From Gordius sp. MW1 (Eukaryota > Nematomorpha > Gordioida > Gordea > Gordiidae): a stretch of DNA of 64,000 nt. The notes beneath the pieces are model-generated. The model was not told the DNA's origin, did not search any database, and worked only from the letters and a program-made list of their open reading frames with translations. The stretch covers positions 8,618,001 to 8,682,000 of the forward strand of contig OZ038532.1 in assembly GCA_964036665.1 (NCBI GenBank). The letters are read 5' to 3'. Shown here in pieces: positions 24,101 through 36,287 of the stretch. Both the position numbers and the translations under genes were made by a program. The stretch's first letter is position 1. Each line of letters begins with the position of its first letter.

Positions 24101-27100
24101 TAAAGAGTTTGCATTTGAAATTTTTGATGCGATGGCCTTCATCGATGATGAGGTAGCGCCAATAAATGTGCTTGAGATGGTAGGACTCACTCATAGCCAT
24201 GTCGTAGGAAGTTACAATGACTGGCAAACTTTTGGTAACTGGGTTCGTGATTTTAAAGAGAGGCAAAAGAGCTTTGCGTTGCTTCAAGTTGCCGTGAAAC
24301 AGTATGGTGGTGATCTACATAAAGTTACAAAAATTTTAATTTGCATTTTTGGTAAGTAATTTCACTTTTGATTTTAATCTTTGACTTAATTTAATGGAAG
24401 AAGATTACATATTTAACTCACATTTTGCCAAACTTGTTCGCTTTATAATTAAAATTGTTCATCACTTTTGAACGAATTGATCACACATTTAACTCTAATA
24501 TGAACGAGTAAAAACAAAGACTAATAGACTGTATAGTGTATACTCACGCAGCCAATGCGTAGCCCTTTTGTGGCGTAATAAAAATTGGTGGCCCGTCAAC
24601 TCGCCGAAAACAATCTCGCCGAAAATAATGTCCCCCAGCTAAAAAATGTCCCCAAATTTGTGATTGGTTGATGGGTTAGGGTTAATAAGCTTGGGGACCT
24701 TTTTTTAGCTGGGGGACATTATTTTTCGGCGAGTTGATAGGGCACCATAAAAATTATATGGTCAATAATTATTTATATGATAATAATTTCCATAAAATGC
24801 ATAGCATTCAGGATTACTTATTATAATTAATATAACTTTTTGTAGACTCAGAACAGATAAGAACATATAATGTAGAATTACTAGAATAAATAAATTAAAA
24901 TGTAGGCACTTAAATGTCATTTTTGTTTAGGAAATATTGCTTATCTCTATGTCAGTAGTTAAAATTTTCCAAGGCCTACGTAAATAATATAATTTTTTGT
25001 ATAAAAACACACATATATATAAGGGATAGACCATTACTATCAATCATTCTCTAACCAACTAGGTCAAAACCTTGCACACCCTATAAAAAAGGTAAAACAA
25101 TCTAAATTGGTTGATCAAATTATAAATCTTTGGGATAATAATAAACTTTATAAATGTTTGTTATGGGAGTTTTTAAAAAAATATTTATACTTTACTGGAA
25201 TTAATTTGAATTTGAATATAGTTTGTTTTTGGAATAAAAATTTTAGGAATTAATTGAATATACAAATTCCTGCAATAAAACTGGATTACAGATTTGTATA
25301 TAATTAATTATCAGGAAAAGACATGGCATTTTAAATTTGTTTAAAACCAAAATTGATGATTTAATATATTTTTGGTACATAAACATCAAATGTGCTGACA
25401 CACTAAATTATGATTATACAAATAATATCCTTATTTAATAAGCTTATTAAAGCTATTAATTAAAGCTATGCAAATAGGACATTTGATCTTTATAAGCTAT
25501 CAAGCTTATTATTATATTATACAATGAACAAGCTCATTCACTTTGTATTAGCAATATAATTAACGTTTAATTCAAATAATCGTGATGTATTTCTTCCCAC
25601 ACATTTTTGAGTGTGTTCAGTTTCATCATTCCTCTATATTTGCCCCAAAGTCCCGTTTCCCCCAACGTCCCTTTTCGGAAAAGTATTCAACCTCAACCAG
25701 TGGGTGGGTATGGTGGTAGTGGTGTTGTAAAAACGGCTGATCGACTATGCCAGAAAAAACTTTATGAAAACCAAACTCGATTATAACCAAAGGTCGACCA
25801 AACTAAACCCAGCGCTTTTTACATCACTAATTTGTAACTAACATAAGTTTGATATCAAGCGATTTTTTTGTTAAATACTTATTTTTCCCCGTATATGGGC
25901 TTGTCTTAATATCGGATTCAGATTCAAATCGGGCGAATTCATCTTTGTCTAAATAGCCGATTCAATGGGTCGTACTCAAATGTAATTATTGATATTTTAA
26001 AAACGTTTTTTTTTGTTTATTGCAACTCTTGGGATTAGATCTAAACTTTGCTGATACCTAAAAATTTAAAAACATAGGACATTTAAGCTTAGGAAAAAGT
26101 TTGCTCTTACAAAATCGCTATTATGTTATGGGTCTGGAATGTAAATCTGCTGTGAATTCGAAGTTAAGACACGACTATGTTATAACACGTACGACGATTT
26201 TTGCTGCGCAGCAAAATCCGATATTAAGACAAGCCCCAAATCCAAATTTGGTTCAATTCGGTTTATAAGCTTAATTGTTAAAATAACACAAAGGTATCCC
26301 TCGCTTTTGAAGATTCTGGTCAAGAATGACTTGAAACCTAAGTGAAGGCTAGTTCACGCCTTTAAGCTTTCATATTATGCAGCTTTTCGATTTTATAATC
26401 ATGTCTGAATTGTTTCACTACAGTAAACGAATATGGCAGGCACCTACCTACCTTGCTTATAAATTACATAAATTTGTGAGGCATAAAAAAGCCAATAATT
26501 TAAAAGAGCACATATATTCAGAATCCTAGACCTCAAACAAGATTTCGCATGCACCCTCTTGCTATTGCAGGGGAGCGTAAATCAATCTTTCCCCTTTTAA
26601 CATCCAATAATATTATTTCCACCGTCGTTTCATGCTACTGCACTGCACTGGTAAAGAGGCAATAAATTTTTTTTAAAAATATCCAAAAAAATTCTCCGAG
26701 ATTATGATGTTCGACTAGCTTTTTAGTCAGTATATAACTAGGAATTCTCATATTTCGCTTAACTTAAAAGCTCTTTGCTAATTCTTAACCTATTTATATG
26801 ATAACGATTTAATACTTGATTTTCAATCAATGTCATTTTATTCGCTCTATGTATATATTTGTCACCCTTTGTCTTCTTCGTAAAGTATAATAATAAAAAG
26901 ATGAAAAAAGCAAAATATATATGGTCGAAATCGACTTAGATAAAACTTAGGACACGGTGCCTCACGATATAATATTGCTGCTTAAAAATACTAAATATTG
27001 CTGATGCATAAGTACGGTAAATGATCATGAAACTTCGCTTTATTGCTTAAAAAACACTGCGAGGAGGCAGAGGAAGGATTATTCAAATAACCCAAATAAT

Positions 27101-30100
27101 TCAAAAAAGCCCGCAAAGCATGATATGGAAATAACAGGCAAGCAACTCATCGCTCTATGACAAAATGTAGAAATGCTTTCATACCTGATGCTACATTCAA
27201 TCGGACTTAGCACAAAGAAAGTTAGCCCATGAATTTAAACAAGATAACTTGAAGGGCGAAGCATTTCCTATTTAATGTGCGACAAGACGCCTATAGAACT
27301 GCAGAGCAAAGCTTACAAATCCATCACAAGTGGCACTGGTTTGCTCAGTGTTTAAATTAATCGCGAGCACACGTATACAATTTCCTTATAAACGTCTAAT
27401 TGATAAAAAAATTAAAAAGCATTTGCAATTTTTATAATGTAAGATGATAACATTTAATTTTTCCTCTCAAAATACCCATTTAATGGTTGTCAATGTAAAT
27501 TTCAAGCACATGAAATTAATATTTAGTTCCAACCTTAATTGAATTAACTCTCCTCTTGGGGGTAGCTATAAGTAAGCAATTATCGCCCTTCAAATCAAAG
27601 ATCATCATGGGCATTAAACTCTACGAAAAAAAAGTAGCACAAGCCACGGATATGTTACTGATAACCTGGAGCTTGGGGTTAGAGTCCTTTTCAACCATAA
27701 GACCCGAAAGCGTTTTAAATTTTTTTAATTCAAACCCGAAACGATGGTCCCGTTTAAAGAATCCAAACCCAACTTAAAACGTTTAGAGAGTCTCTACCCT
27801 AATCTGACCCGACTTGAAAGTAAAGATTACGGTGTGTACAAATTATTCGGAATTAGAGTGTCTGTTTTAATAAAAACGGAATTGTTGCCTCCACATCTGT
27901 GGGCTGCAAATTCGCCTTTCTTTCTTTTGAAATTGGCCCAACAGTCGAAAACGACCTCTCGCCACTCGAAGAAGCTGGGATTAGATGTCAGATTTGTTTA
28001 AATTTTTCTGCCCGACCCCATCTAGAGCTGCCCGAAATGAGGATTTATTAAAATATATTAATAATTTTGTCATATTTTCCAAAAAAAATTAAAGTAAATT
28101 TCGATTTGGATAAAAAACTACAATTTAAAATTATATTATACAAGCAAGTAAAAAAGTGATAAAATAATATACGAAGGTAAAATTATACTTTATATGTAAA
28201 CAGCCCGAATTTTCTTATAATGCCCGCATGGGCGTAGCCCGGGGGGCAAGGAGGGGCGGCTGCCCCCCTCTAAATACAAAAATTTGTTGAAATTTATTAA
28301 ATTTATGGCTAAAATTTCAAAAAATAATCATTTTGCCCCTCCCTAAATTATTATTGCCCCCCACTAATTCCAATGCTGGCTACGCCCATGGATGCCCGCC
28401 CAAAAATTTAAAGGCAGCGGGCCGGAGTTTTCTGGTTATGACTTAATGGCCAAAAATGTACGAGCTTTTATCACTAAAGTGGGATATTTAAAAGTATAGA
28501 CTCTCCACCATTTTAATATGCCATAAATCCTAAAATAAGATTTACTAGTAAACTCTAAAAGTCCAACACCTCACACTATTAGTATACAATGGGTAAAGTT
28601 TTATGCGTATGAAACTATTAAAAGTAAAGTATGTTTCATATCAAAACAATATTATTCAACTCGTTAATTTGTTTTACCTTTTTAAGTTAATAAAGTCTAA
28701 TTTAAAGTTGGCAAAGGAAAATAAAACTATAGGAAGCATAAATTTCAAAATGTATAAAATCTTATGTTTAAGGGGATTTTTGAAAATTTAGCTTAAAAAA
28801 TATACTGTCCTGCGGTTTTTGTAAAAGTGGCTGTAAAATTCACAATCTTCGACACGATTCGAAGGCATTATAAAATTTTCAACCGGAACCCGACCCGAAT
28901 TTTTTGTAGTTTCAACCGGAACCCGACCCAAGACATTTCAAACTTTTCGGTCGGGTTTTGTGTTACCCGCGTAGGCCTCTAGGTAAGGGTACACAAAGCT
29001 GAATTGACAACTAATTGCTTTAAGCCAATTGGTATGCAAAAATGGGTTTTCAGCCTAGGCAGACATGAAAATTGGCTTATGTGGTTTGAAACTTAATGTG
29101 AAAAGGTTAAGTGCACCATGCTATTATGAATAAGATGATTAATTAATGAGACCTCGATCAAAATAATAAAAAACAGATTAAAACACCTTATGGCTATGGG
29201 ACCAAGAATGGCTTTTAATAATATGAGCCTACACTAATATTTTTATAAAATAAGCCTAATGAAGGTTTTAGACTATATAAAAACTTAAAAAATTTTTGGA
29301 AGGTTGTTAGTTAGGCATTTTGTGTTAGAAGTAAAATATATAATTGCTTTTAAGCTTTACCAAACGTATGAATGATTAGAAAGGATTAGAAATTTTACCC
29401 ACTTAAATTATTATCATAAACTCATAAACATAAAATTCCTAGAAACAAAATTGAATATATATATTTAGTTAAATATAACAATTAAATATGCATCCATTAA
29501 ACAATTGACATTTTGTATAAAAATCCTCTAGCTTATTATTTTTTAAATAAAATTAGAGACAGATGCAAGCCAAAAATATAATTACTGCAAACCTTTGGTG
29601 CAAATCTTGCAAATTCGGACATCCAATTAGGTATGGTTGACAATGGAGCTACAATGATATAAGGACCAGGTACCCCTTTTTCTATGAGAAATGCAATGAA
29701 TGCTATGCACTGAACTGTTTTTCCTAAGCCCATTTCATCTGCTAAGATTCCATTGATACCATTTTCATATAAAATCTAAAATGAACTTATTATTTTTATA
29801 AAGTTGATAACAAAGAGTTTATTTGGATAAAAATGTTGCTTATAAATTAATAAACTTTAAGCCATTCTAATCCTTCAATTTGATAAGGTTTGAGGAGCCC
29901 TCCAGTAAAATATTTTGGATGAACAAATGTCTCTGCATCTGATAATTTTGTCTTTTCTTTTTTGCCTATTTTTAATCTCTTACTCTGTAAAGAGATCAAC
30001 ATATTAAATAATTAAGTGAGTTAATGTCTAATCTACCTTAGGCTTATTATTGTTATAATCAGTATTATCTTTTAATGGTGCTTTAAATGTGTCCCGCTTG

Positions 30101-30406
30101 CCATCCAATTTGGTTAGTAAAAAATCACAATAAAATTTGCTTTTTGTCAAGAGATTCTCCAAGCGTAAAAACCTTTGATTTTGATCCAATTCTTCATTAG
30201 CCTTTTTGGCATGACTCACCTATTTGAAATTACAAATAATTGTAGCTTATATAAATTGAAAGATCCTAGTTTATAATTTAATCATAAAAAATAACAAAAC
30301 TTTTTATTCATTAACAGTTTTTATTTTTTACTAATTCATCTTCTATCTTTGCAGAATTTATAAGATCAGCCTTAGCTTCTTCATTTATAATATCTTCAGT
30401 AAGCAT
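18154..30406 (-). CDS. HELLS: HELLS/LSH-type SNF2 chromatin remodelling ATPase, 14 exons, 790 residues
   Basis: Coding exons, in gene order: 30406-30332, 30219-30037, 29984-29856, 29775-29593, 24314-24100, 23874-23749, 23132-23018, 21810-21625, 21350-21175, 20859-20622, 20132-19893, 19234-19075, 18541-18384 and 18342-18154. Every junction has GT-AG ends and matching phase, and the total of 2373 nt is divisible by three. The ATP-binding motif DEMGLGKT and PLSTIPNW are in exon 4, DEGH in exon 5, [15 protein letters not shown] in exon 6, FLLRRLKS in exon 8, [10 protein letters not shown] in exon 10, [11 protein letters not shown] in exon 11 and [12 protein letters not shown] in exon 12. The N-terminal [20 protein letters not shown] and the [11 protein letters not shown]...EWL block (exons 2-3) are specific to the HELLS subfamily rather than ISWI or CHD. 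HELLS slides nucleosomes in heterochromatin with CDCA7 and supports DNA methylation where that exists. The vertebrate protein is slightly longer. Intron 4 (5.3 kb) holds several transposon relics. Confidence 0.93.
21859..22023. mobile_element. Family C inverted-repeat element (short form) in HELLS intron 7
   Basis: It starts CATGGGCGAAGCC and ends GCTACGCCCAGC, with 8-base flanks TACTCCTG and TACTCGTG (7 of 8 identical). The interior matches the other short copies at 28227-28390 and 44457-44626, with a GGGGCGGCT block and an A/T core ending CTCTAATTC. It lies 48 bases upstream of exon 8 on the transcribed strand. Confidence 0.8.
24587..24746. mobile_element. Family D foldback element in HELLS intron 4
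   Basis: This 160-bp element is largely self-complementary. It opens GGTGGCCCGTCAACTCGCCG and closes with CGGCGAGTTGATAGGGCACC. An inner pair, TGTCCCCCAGCT and AGCTGGGGGACA, is also inverted. It is flanked by a perfect 9-bp duplication ATAAAAATT (24578-24586 and 24747-24755). A second copy is at 58207-58360. Foldback form plus 9-bp duplication suggests a Mutator-like non-autonomous element. Confidence 0.8.
26920..27350 (+). pseudogene. RTE-type LINE relic in HELLS intron 4
   Basis: On the plus strand, interrupted frames give VEIDLDKT followed by DTVPHDII near 26925-26970, the reverse transcriptase block usually read as DLEKAFDTVP. Near 27280-27340 they give [17 protein letters not shown]. 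The latter matches MCDKKIPIWLKSKAYKTI in the LINE fragment at 63413-64000. Many stops are present. It runs antisense to HELLS and is a decayed insertion. Confidence 0.6.
27660..28983. mobile_element. hAT-like relic in HELLS intron 4, interrupted by family C
   Basis: GC-rich ACCCGACCCGA patterns appear near 27700-28060 and 28860-28975. The right side closes with CGCGTAGGCCTCTA at about 28970-28983, which read inward is TAGAGGCCTACGCG, similar to the TAGAGGTCTGCATG terminus of the hAT element at 42452-43580. A left end near 27676 (TTAGAGTCC) is only suggestive, and no flanking duplication was found. The family C element at 28227-28390 lies inside. Confidence 0.45.
28227..28390. mobile_element. 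Family C inverted-repeat element (short form) in HELLS intron 4
   Basis: Ends are CATGGGCGTAGCC and GCTGGCTACGCCCATG. Flanks AATGCCCG (28219-28226) and GATGCCCG (28391-28398) agree at 7 of 8 positions. The interior closely matches the copy at 44457-44626. It sits inside an older hAT-like relic, which gives the relative order of insertion. Confidence 0.85.
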
Positions 30407-30767
30407 AACTTCTTTACCAAAATAAATATTCAAGTTTATAATTATACCTTAATTATCTTTTTCGTCAGACAGCCTTTATCTAAACAAATTAAAAACAAGG
30501 TTGATCGTTTGTAAAATTTCAAAACGCGTTTTATATTTCGCGGAATATTGAGAAGTGCGAATTCATTAAGATACATAACAGCTGTAAATGTTAAAATTTT
30601 ACATAATTTTTTATATTGCTAAGACTTTATAAAACCACTCTATCGATTTTGATTTATAAATAAAATAAATTATAATATAGTAAATATCATTATTTCTGCT
30701 TTTTGGAGCATAGCAGGTACTCATGTCTAAGAATAAAGTTGGCATAAGTTTATGTAATCATAATATC
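30407..30767 (-). other. 5' flank of the HELLS gene
   Basis: The 5' untranslated region and promoter of HELLS should lie here. The sequence is AT-rich with no distinct TATA, GC-box or upstream exon that I can defend, apart from frames without support. Confidence 0.35.
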
Positions 30768-30942
30768 CATAGCGTAGCTAGGTTTTGGATTAGGGGGGGG
30801 GGCAAAACGTTTAAAAGTTTAATTAGAGGGGGGCAAAACATAATTTTTTCTTAATTTTTTCACGTTTTTGCATTAAGAGTTTTTTTTGTAATTAAGGAGG
30901 GGGGCAGCCGCCCCCCCCCTGTCCCCCCTAGCTACTCCCATT
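30768..30942. mobile_element. Family C inverted-repeat element (long-form variant)
   Basis: It starts CATAGCGTAGCTAGG and ends CCTAGCTACTCCCATT, both mutated versions of the family C termini. Flanks ATAATATC and ATAATATT agree at 7 of 8 bases. G-run and C-run blocks flank an A/T core, as at 15170-15506. It lies about 360 bases upstream of the HELLS start codon. Confidence 0.75.
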
Positions 30943-31896
30943 ATAATATTATATATTCTAAGACATATTCCCTAATCTTATGCCATATAAGCGTATTAAT
31001 AAAAATCTGAGACAAGACGCTAAAAATTGGTGGATAGAACCATCATTATAAAAGTTAAACTAAAACTGTAAACCTCACCTTAGTTTGGTAAATTTTATTT
31101 ATTGATAATACATAAAGGAAAATGTTGACCTAATAAAGAGGCTCTTTAAGAATAGCCATTTGGTCCAAACAAGCTATAAGTTATAATCCCTACATTTAGT
31201 GCTTTTCAATTAAAAAGTGTTATTTTTATAAACCAACACCTATGGGTATGTTCTAGATAATAATATTAATGTAAATGAATTATTTCTTAATAAAACTTAC
31301 AAAATTGGAATAATTATTCCCAGCTCTTAAATTTGAGACCCCCTATTTAAAATTGCATCAGATGACTTTAAAAATTTTAAGACAGTTCAAAGTTAGTAAA
31401 AAATAGTATAATTTAAATATATTTAGCCACAATATGATTCATAGATAAATAAAATAATTTTGCAAAGAGTGAACTGAATTTGAAAAAACATATTCGGCAA
31501 TTAATATTTTAGTACACTTAAAAAACCCAAGTTAATTAACTTTTATATTGTACTCATAATTTTTTAGAGTAAATAATATAAAAATGTTTTTAATCCTTAT
31601 AACAAACCGTGCGAAGTTGTTGACTACTGTATGAATTTTTATAGTTGATAAATGATGGGAACCTTTAATTTATAGGATGGCGGTAAATATGTGTAAAAGC
31701 ACACTAAAGCAAGTGAATTAAAAATGATGCATTATAAAAGTAAAAACAATACGAATACGTTTATTCAAATTAAATCCACATGATAATGTACAACATATAC
31801 ACAAGGTATATAGAACTAAAAGATATTATAAATAACGTATATAAACACCGATTATATATCAGTACATTTCTTCCCACTTTCAAAAGCTAAAACTCA
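30943..31896. other. AT-rich stretch, nothing recognised
   Basis: No coding region or recurrent repeat was recognised. An LTR belonging to the gypsy fragment at 31897-32711 could lie at its right side, but no matching partner exists in the window. Confidence 0.4.
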
Positions 31897-32711
31897 TCAT
31901 GATAACGTATCGTAGGATTTCGCTTTCTTATCGATCGCCTTAACTGAACCTCTTCGATTATTTGCCTTCTTAACAAAACCTCTTCCAAAATTTATTCGAA
32001 TTCCTTTGTTGGTACAAACGCTATAGGAGTGTTTGCCATTTCGTTCCAAAATCACTCCTTTATACCAACCTGGAGTTATTTCGTTTTTAATCCACACCAA
32101 ATCTCCTTCCCCGAATTGCCTAACTACCGACTTCCTATCATGGTAAAATTTTTGTTTTGCCAATCTTTGATTCTTCTTGTCCTTTGGATCAGCACGAAAG
32201 TCAAATGCTGTCCTTAACCTTTTTCCGAATAAAAGTTCCGACGGTGCTTTACCTGTTGCCGCCTGTGGAGTGTTCCTATAAGCCATAAGGATTTGCAAAA
32301 GACAAAGTTCCTTATCACTCCCACCTTATCTTCCTGCCCAATACCCTGACTTTAACGTTCTTATTACCCTCTCTACTAATCCATTTGTTTTCGGCTGGTA
32401 GGGAGTCGATGTTATCGTGGACTGAATCTCACTTGGGACTTCACAACGGTCGACATATTTGCCCCATCCAACTCCTCTCCCGACCTTATAGCCAGTGCAG
32501 AGAATAGGAAAACAGCCAAATATTCTTCCCTCGCGGACACAATATTCATTCCCGTAGTGGCAACCGCAATTGGAAATTTAGGCGTTAAAGCTCTCGTTCT
32601 CCTGAAACAAATTAAAAAAGCGATCTCCAACGTCTCTTTAGATTTGAAAGAGTACTTTTTTATGAGGCAAAAGATCACAATGGAAATCGTTAAATCCAAA
32701 ACGATTTCCAT
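31897..32711 (-). pseudogene. Second gypsy-type integrase fragment
   Basis: The minus-strand frame 32298-31897 (133 codons) reads LMAYRNTPQAATGKAPSELL, the segment after the integrase catalytic core. GEGDLVWIKN and WYKGVILERNGKHSYSV follow, typical of the C-terminal domain of Ty3/gypsy integrases. Upstream, across a TAA near 32325, the same region gives STPYQPKTNGLVERVIRTL, which contains the third acidic residue of the catalytic triad. From about 32430 to 32711 similarity dissolves. It is a different family from the element at 1404-5498, judging by sequence. No LTRs were found, so it is truncated. Confidence 0.75.
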
Positions 32712-33236
32712 ACACGGATCAACGCCATCCGTTTAGTTATAGCGCGTTTTTATATTTTTTTAGTCGTGAATGTAATTTTTTGTATACCATTTAATAAAGA
32801 ATATTATAGTAAAAAAAAAGATATATTAAATAAAATTTCAACAAAATATGAAATTGCAAATGAAAATTTTTATTACCATCTCCAGTGGCATGTTGTGAGT
32901 CAGTTAACACATTGTACCAATCTCCCTTTCTTGGCGTTAGGATATTTATAAAAAAGTTACTATCTAACTATTTTAATCGCCAATTGTGGTTAAAACCTAT
33001 GAGGCATGCATATTTTGCCTTAAAATCATGTTAATGATACCTAACTAAATGCCAAACAGCAACTGCTATTTTAAATTAATACTTATTTGTTTTAGGTGCA
33101 GTCCTTAGTATTAATAGGGATGCTGATAATGTGAGCCTTAAAAACTACACTATATATTTTGTAATTCAATTCAAGTGCTAATAACATGTGGGTCAAATGT
33201 GAATTATATTTTAAAGAATTAGCATAAAATAGACAT

Positions 33237-34460
33237 TTAAATATTATGTTTTAAATAAAAGTAAAGTGATATTACACCAATCAATACGATTAAAGACAAT
33301 ATGCTAAAAGTTATCACAACGTATGACATGGGCTTTATAACGCCTAAGGAAATGTCCTCTTTAGGTATAAAGCGAACTTCATCAGCATAATAAAGGAGGG
33401 AGTTCAATAACGGAAAGGCGTTTTTTGAATGATGTGGTGCAACATTTGTCGTTGTAATAGACGCATTGAGGACAAGAGAGTGATTGGAGTAAAAGGCGTC
33501 CAGGTTTAGAAAACATATTTTTTCCATGTCCAAATCACTCATATGGATCTCTTTAATTTCTATAAAATAACAATTCAAACAAAGTTAGAAACACTATTAA
33601 TTATTAACTTTTCAAAATGTGGTAGGGAACTTTGAAATATTCCTTAATTTTAATCATGATTTATAAATATGAAGCCTCTATGTTTGCCAATAAACAAATC
33701 ATGCATTTAGTAAACAATTTGTACATATGAGATACATAATACAGTTCTGTTTAATTATTCATAAATTATTATGTTGTTATAACACATCACCTTTAGAGGC
33801 ATTTGAGTAGCATGTTGTATCCATAAGAACATTATTCGAATAATGCTTAGGATAACTTAGAATTTGAGAGCGACGCAAGCTATTAATGTAATGGATAAGT
33901 GCTGCATTGACGCAATGACAAGTCATCGGGTTGTAAGTCAAGTAGAGGAAAGGAATTTCTATCAACGGCTTAGTGTAAACATCAGGGTTGTTGGGTTTCA
34001 TGAGCTGATAAACGATCGTTGTAATGTGGTTTCCACTTAAATCTAATAGACTTAAATTAAAGCAACATCTCTCTAGAAAATCTTCTAGCAAAACTTTAAT
34101 ACCACAATCTGATAAAACTATGGATCTCAGAGCAAAAAAATACTTGAAGGGCGAATAGCCTAGGGAATTAATATTATTATGATTGAAAGGTTTGAACGAC
34201 ATAGTGAACAAATGTTTTCGCACCAAATATCCATCGTCCAAGTTTCTTAAATATTCCATGGAAGCTATTAGTTGTTTAGTCCCATTAATGTTGGCACACA
34301 CCAAGCTTGATGAAAAATTATTTGACATTTTATTTGAAAATGTGCAGGATTGAGATGGGTTAAAATTATTTAAGTTAGCAGTTTTGAAGAAACTATAAAC
34401 TAATATCAATATAGATATATTATATTTCAGCAAAATTTGGCATAATACAGCCAATGGCAT
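33237..34460 (-). CDS. LRR type I membrane protein, two exons, 330 residues
   Basis: Exons are 34460-33791 and 33559-33237, joined in phase 1 across a GTGATG...TATAG intron, 993 nt in all including the stop. The chosen ATG begins a hydrophobic leader (MPLAVLCQILL, then ISILILVYSFF). Cysteines 39 and 55 may form an N-cap. About two leucine-rich repeats follow (LRSIVLSDCGIKVL and LSLLDLSGNHIT). A C-terminal cap has NPMTCHC at 177-183 with later cysteines at 217 and 239. A transmembrane helix occupies about 302-326 (SYVVITFSILSLIVLIGV), leaving only a tail of about 5 residues (LKHNI), so signalling must go through a partner. Few LRRs and no kinase or TIR domain. Whether upstream exons exist is open. 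A surface recognition role is inferred from architecture. Confidence 0.75.
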
Positions 34461-34867
34461 AAAATAGCACTGCCAATTTGAATAAGGGCAAAATATTTCA
34501 TTGACCAAACTAAGTTATTATGTTAGAAGGTGATATTATGAGGTTAACAAAAAGAAATTTAGTTTCTATTTTTAACTAGAAATTATAGAATAAACAAATA
34601 TACTTAAGTTGTAGACTATTTTGAATGCTAATTCGTTTTAAATTAAGATTTGATAAATAAAACTAAATATTGCATTACAACTTTTAATCAAAAGTCGCTC
34701 CTTAGTTTATATACTAATTAATAATACGCGAAGTATTTAAATATTAGAAGCGACTATCATCTATAAGCGGGAAAATGGGTTTCCTCTAGTTGGCCATATC
34801 CCCAGATTGTTAGTTAAATATAAAAACATCTTTTGTGAGATATACGAATTTCAATGTGTATACATTA
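34461..34867. other. Upstream flank of the LRR gene
   Basis: AT-rich; no further exon, RNA gene or repeat was recognised. The promoter of the minus-strand LRR gene is expected here. Confidence 0.4.
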
Positions 34868-35460
34868 AACTCGGGCCTTCGGCCCTCGTGGGAAGGGGGA
34901 GGGGGGAAGGGAAGGGGGTAAGGAAAGGGGGAACGATACTCATCTATACTCCGTATAAACGTAGCATATTTGCTATGCAATTTATGGGCGAGAAAGGTGG
35001 GAAGGGGCGAGAATGCCTATAGGGGGGTATTAAATGCAAAATAATTGGACTGACGGGCGTTGGGTAAATATCAATGGTAACCAATTTAAAAACGAACAAA
35101 AATTAAAATTTCGAATCACATTTTGGCCAATGGTCCTTTTTTCTTGGTCAGTAGCCTGCGGACGGTCAAAAAGTCATATTATCGATGGTATTAACAAAAA
35201 CAATATATTAATTTAGTTTAAAAAAAAAATTTTGCCCTCTCCGGGATTCGAACCCACATTAGTAGAGGCATAGGCTTTTGTAGGGTGGGGGGGGCACAGG
35301 GACCCATATCAGTAAAGGCATAGGCCCTTGTAGGGGAGGGCATAGGGTAATTATCAATGTTAACCTAATATACCAATTCAAAAACCAGCAAGTCAGAACG
35401 TTGGAGGACGGACGGACAACGAACAACAAAAAGCGAGCCCATATATTGCATACCAATTAA
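34868..35460 (-). mobile_element. Family A Helentron-like element, short form
   Basis: The hairpin end is at 34868 (AACTCGGGCCTTCGGCCC), followed by a GGGAAGGGG tract and the subterminal repeat TTGCTATGCAATTTATGGGC (34972-34991). The other end is CGAGCCCATATATTGCATA...CAATTAA at 35460. Between them are one partial CCAAT unit, a tRNA B-box-like GGGATTCGAACCC (35243-35255) and short repeats containing GTAGAGGCATAGGC, then a GGAC-rich tract. No target duplication is visible. Confidence 0.75.
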
Positions 35461-36287
35461 AAGAGACAATTTTTGCATCATCATCTTTCATCAGGATAAT
35501 TTTTGGGATGTGTAGGTCTCATTTATTAGATCTATTTTGGGCCAATACTTTTTAAATTATGGAGGTTTTAAGGGACGAAATCACGTTCGCGAGCGTTTTA
35601 TGGATTTAACTATTATTGACAATAAATGCGTTACACTCAAATCTGCTGAATTATGTTCCTAAAAAATTCTCTATCGAAATAATTTAAACCTCAAACATTT
35701 AGGTCATTTCTACCCTTTAAATGAATGAAAAATTTCATTCCCCTAAAAATATTTATAGATGGTGGTATAAACAAAATTAATTATCACTAGAACATATTAT
35801 TATGTTTGTTTATTATTAAATTGCAAATTTCTAAAGAATATATGTTAAATATATAATATTGGACTAAAAATAAACCTAAATTTTCAACTTTTTTTCTGCG
35901 CAATTGGCAATTATCAGAATTTATTAGCATATAGAAGAATAGATAAGTAAATAAAGGATTCATATAATAAGGCTCATCTATTTGGCCTTAACATAAAGAT
36001 TAAACATAAATTTGTAATTTTTTCCTAACCCAATGGCAAATCCTATGCAAGAAAGGATAAACTTTAATTTTCCAGTCCAATTTCCTCTTGCAGACAAGCT
36101 CTTTTTAGACATTTTATATAAATTATTTTGGCCTAGTTTGTAAAGAATTTATGTGGAATGTTGAATAATTCTGAATAGCAATTATAATTTTAATCTAAAA
36201 GGCAAATAATAAGTGATTCAATGTAGAGACAGTGCACCTTCTATATAGGGAGTCCGCTATTGAATTAAAATTAATATTATTGTCGAT
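35461..36287. other. AT-rich stretch, nothing recognised
   Basis: No supported gene or recurrent repeat. Confidence 0.4.

Noticed and set aside
23647-24359. Plus-strand frames of 60-84 residues.
   Set aside because: They overlap HELLS exons 5 and 6 on the opposite strand and have no family signature.
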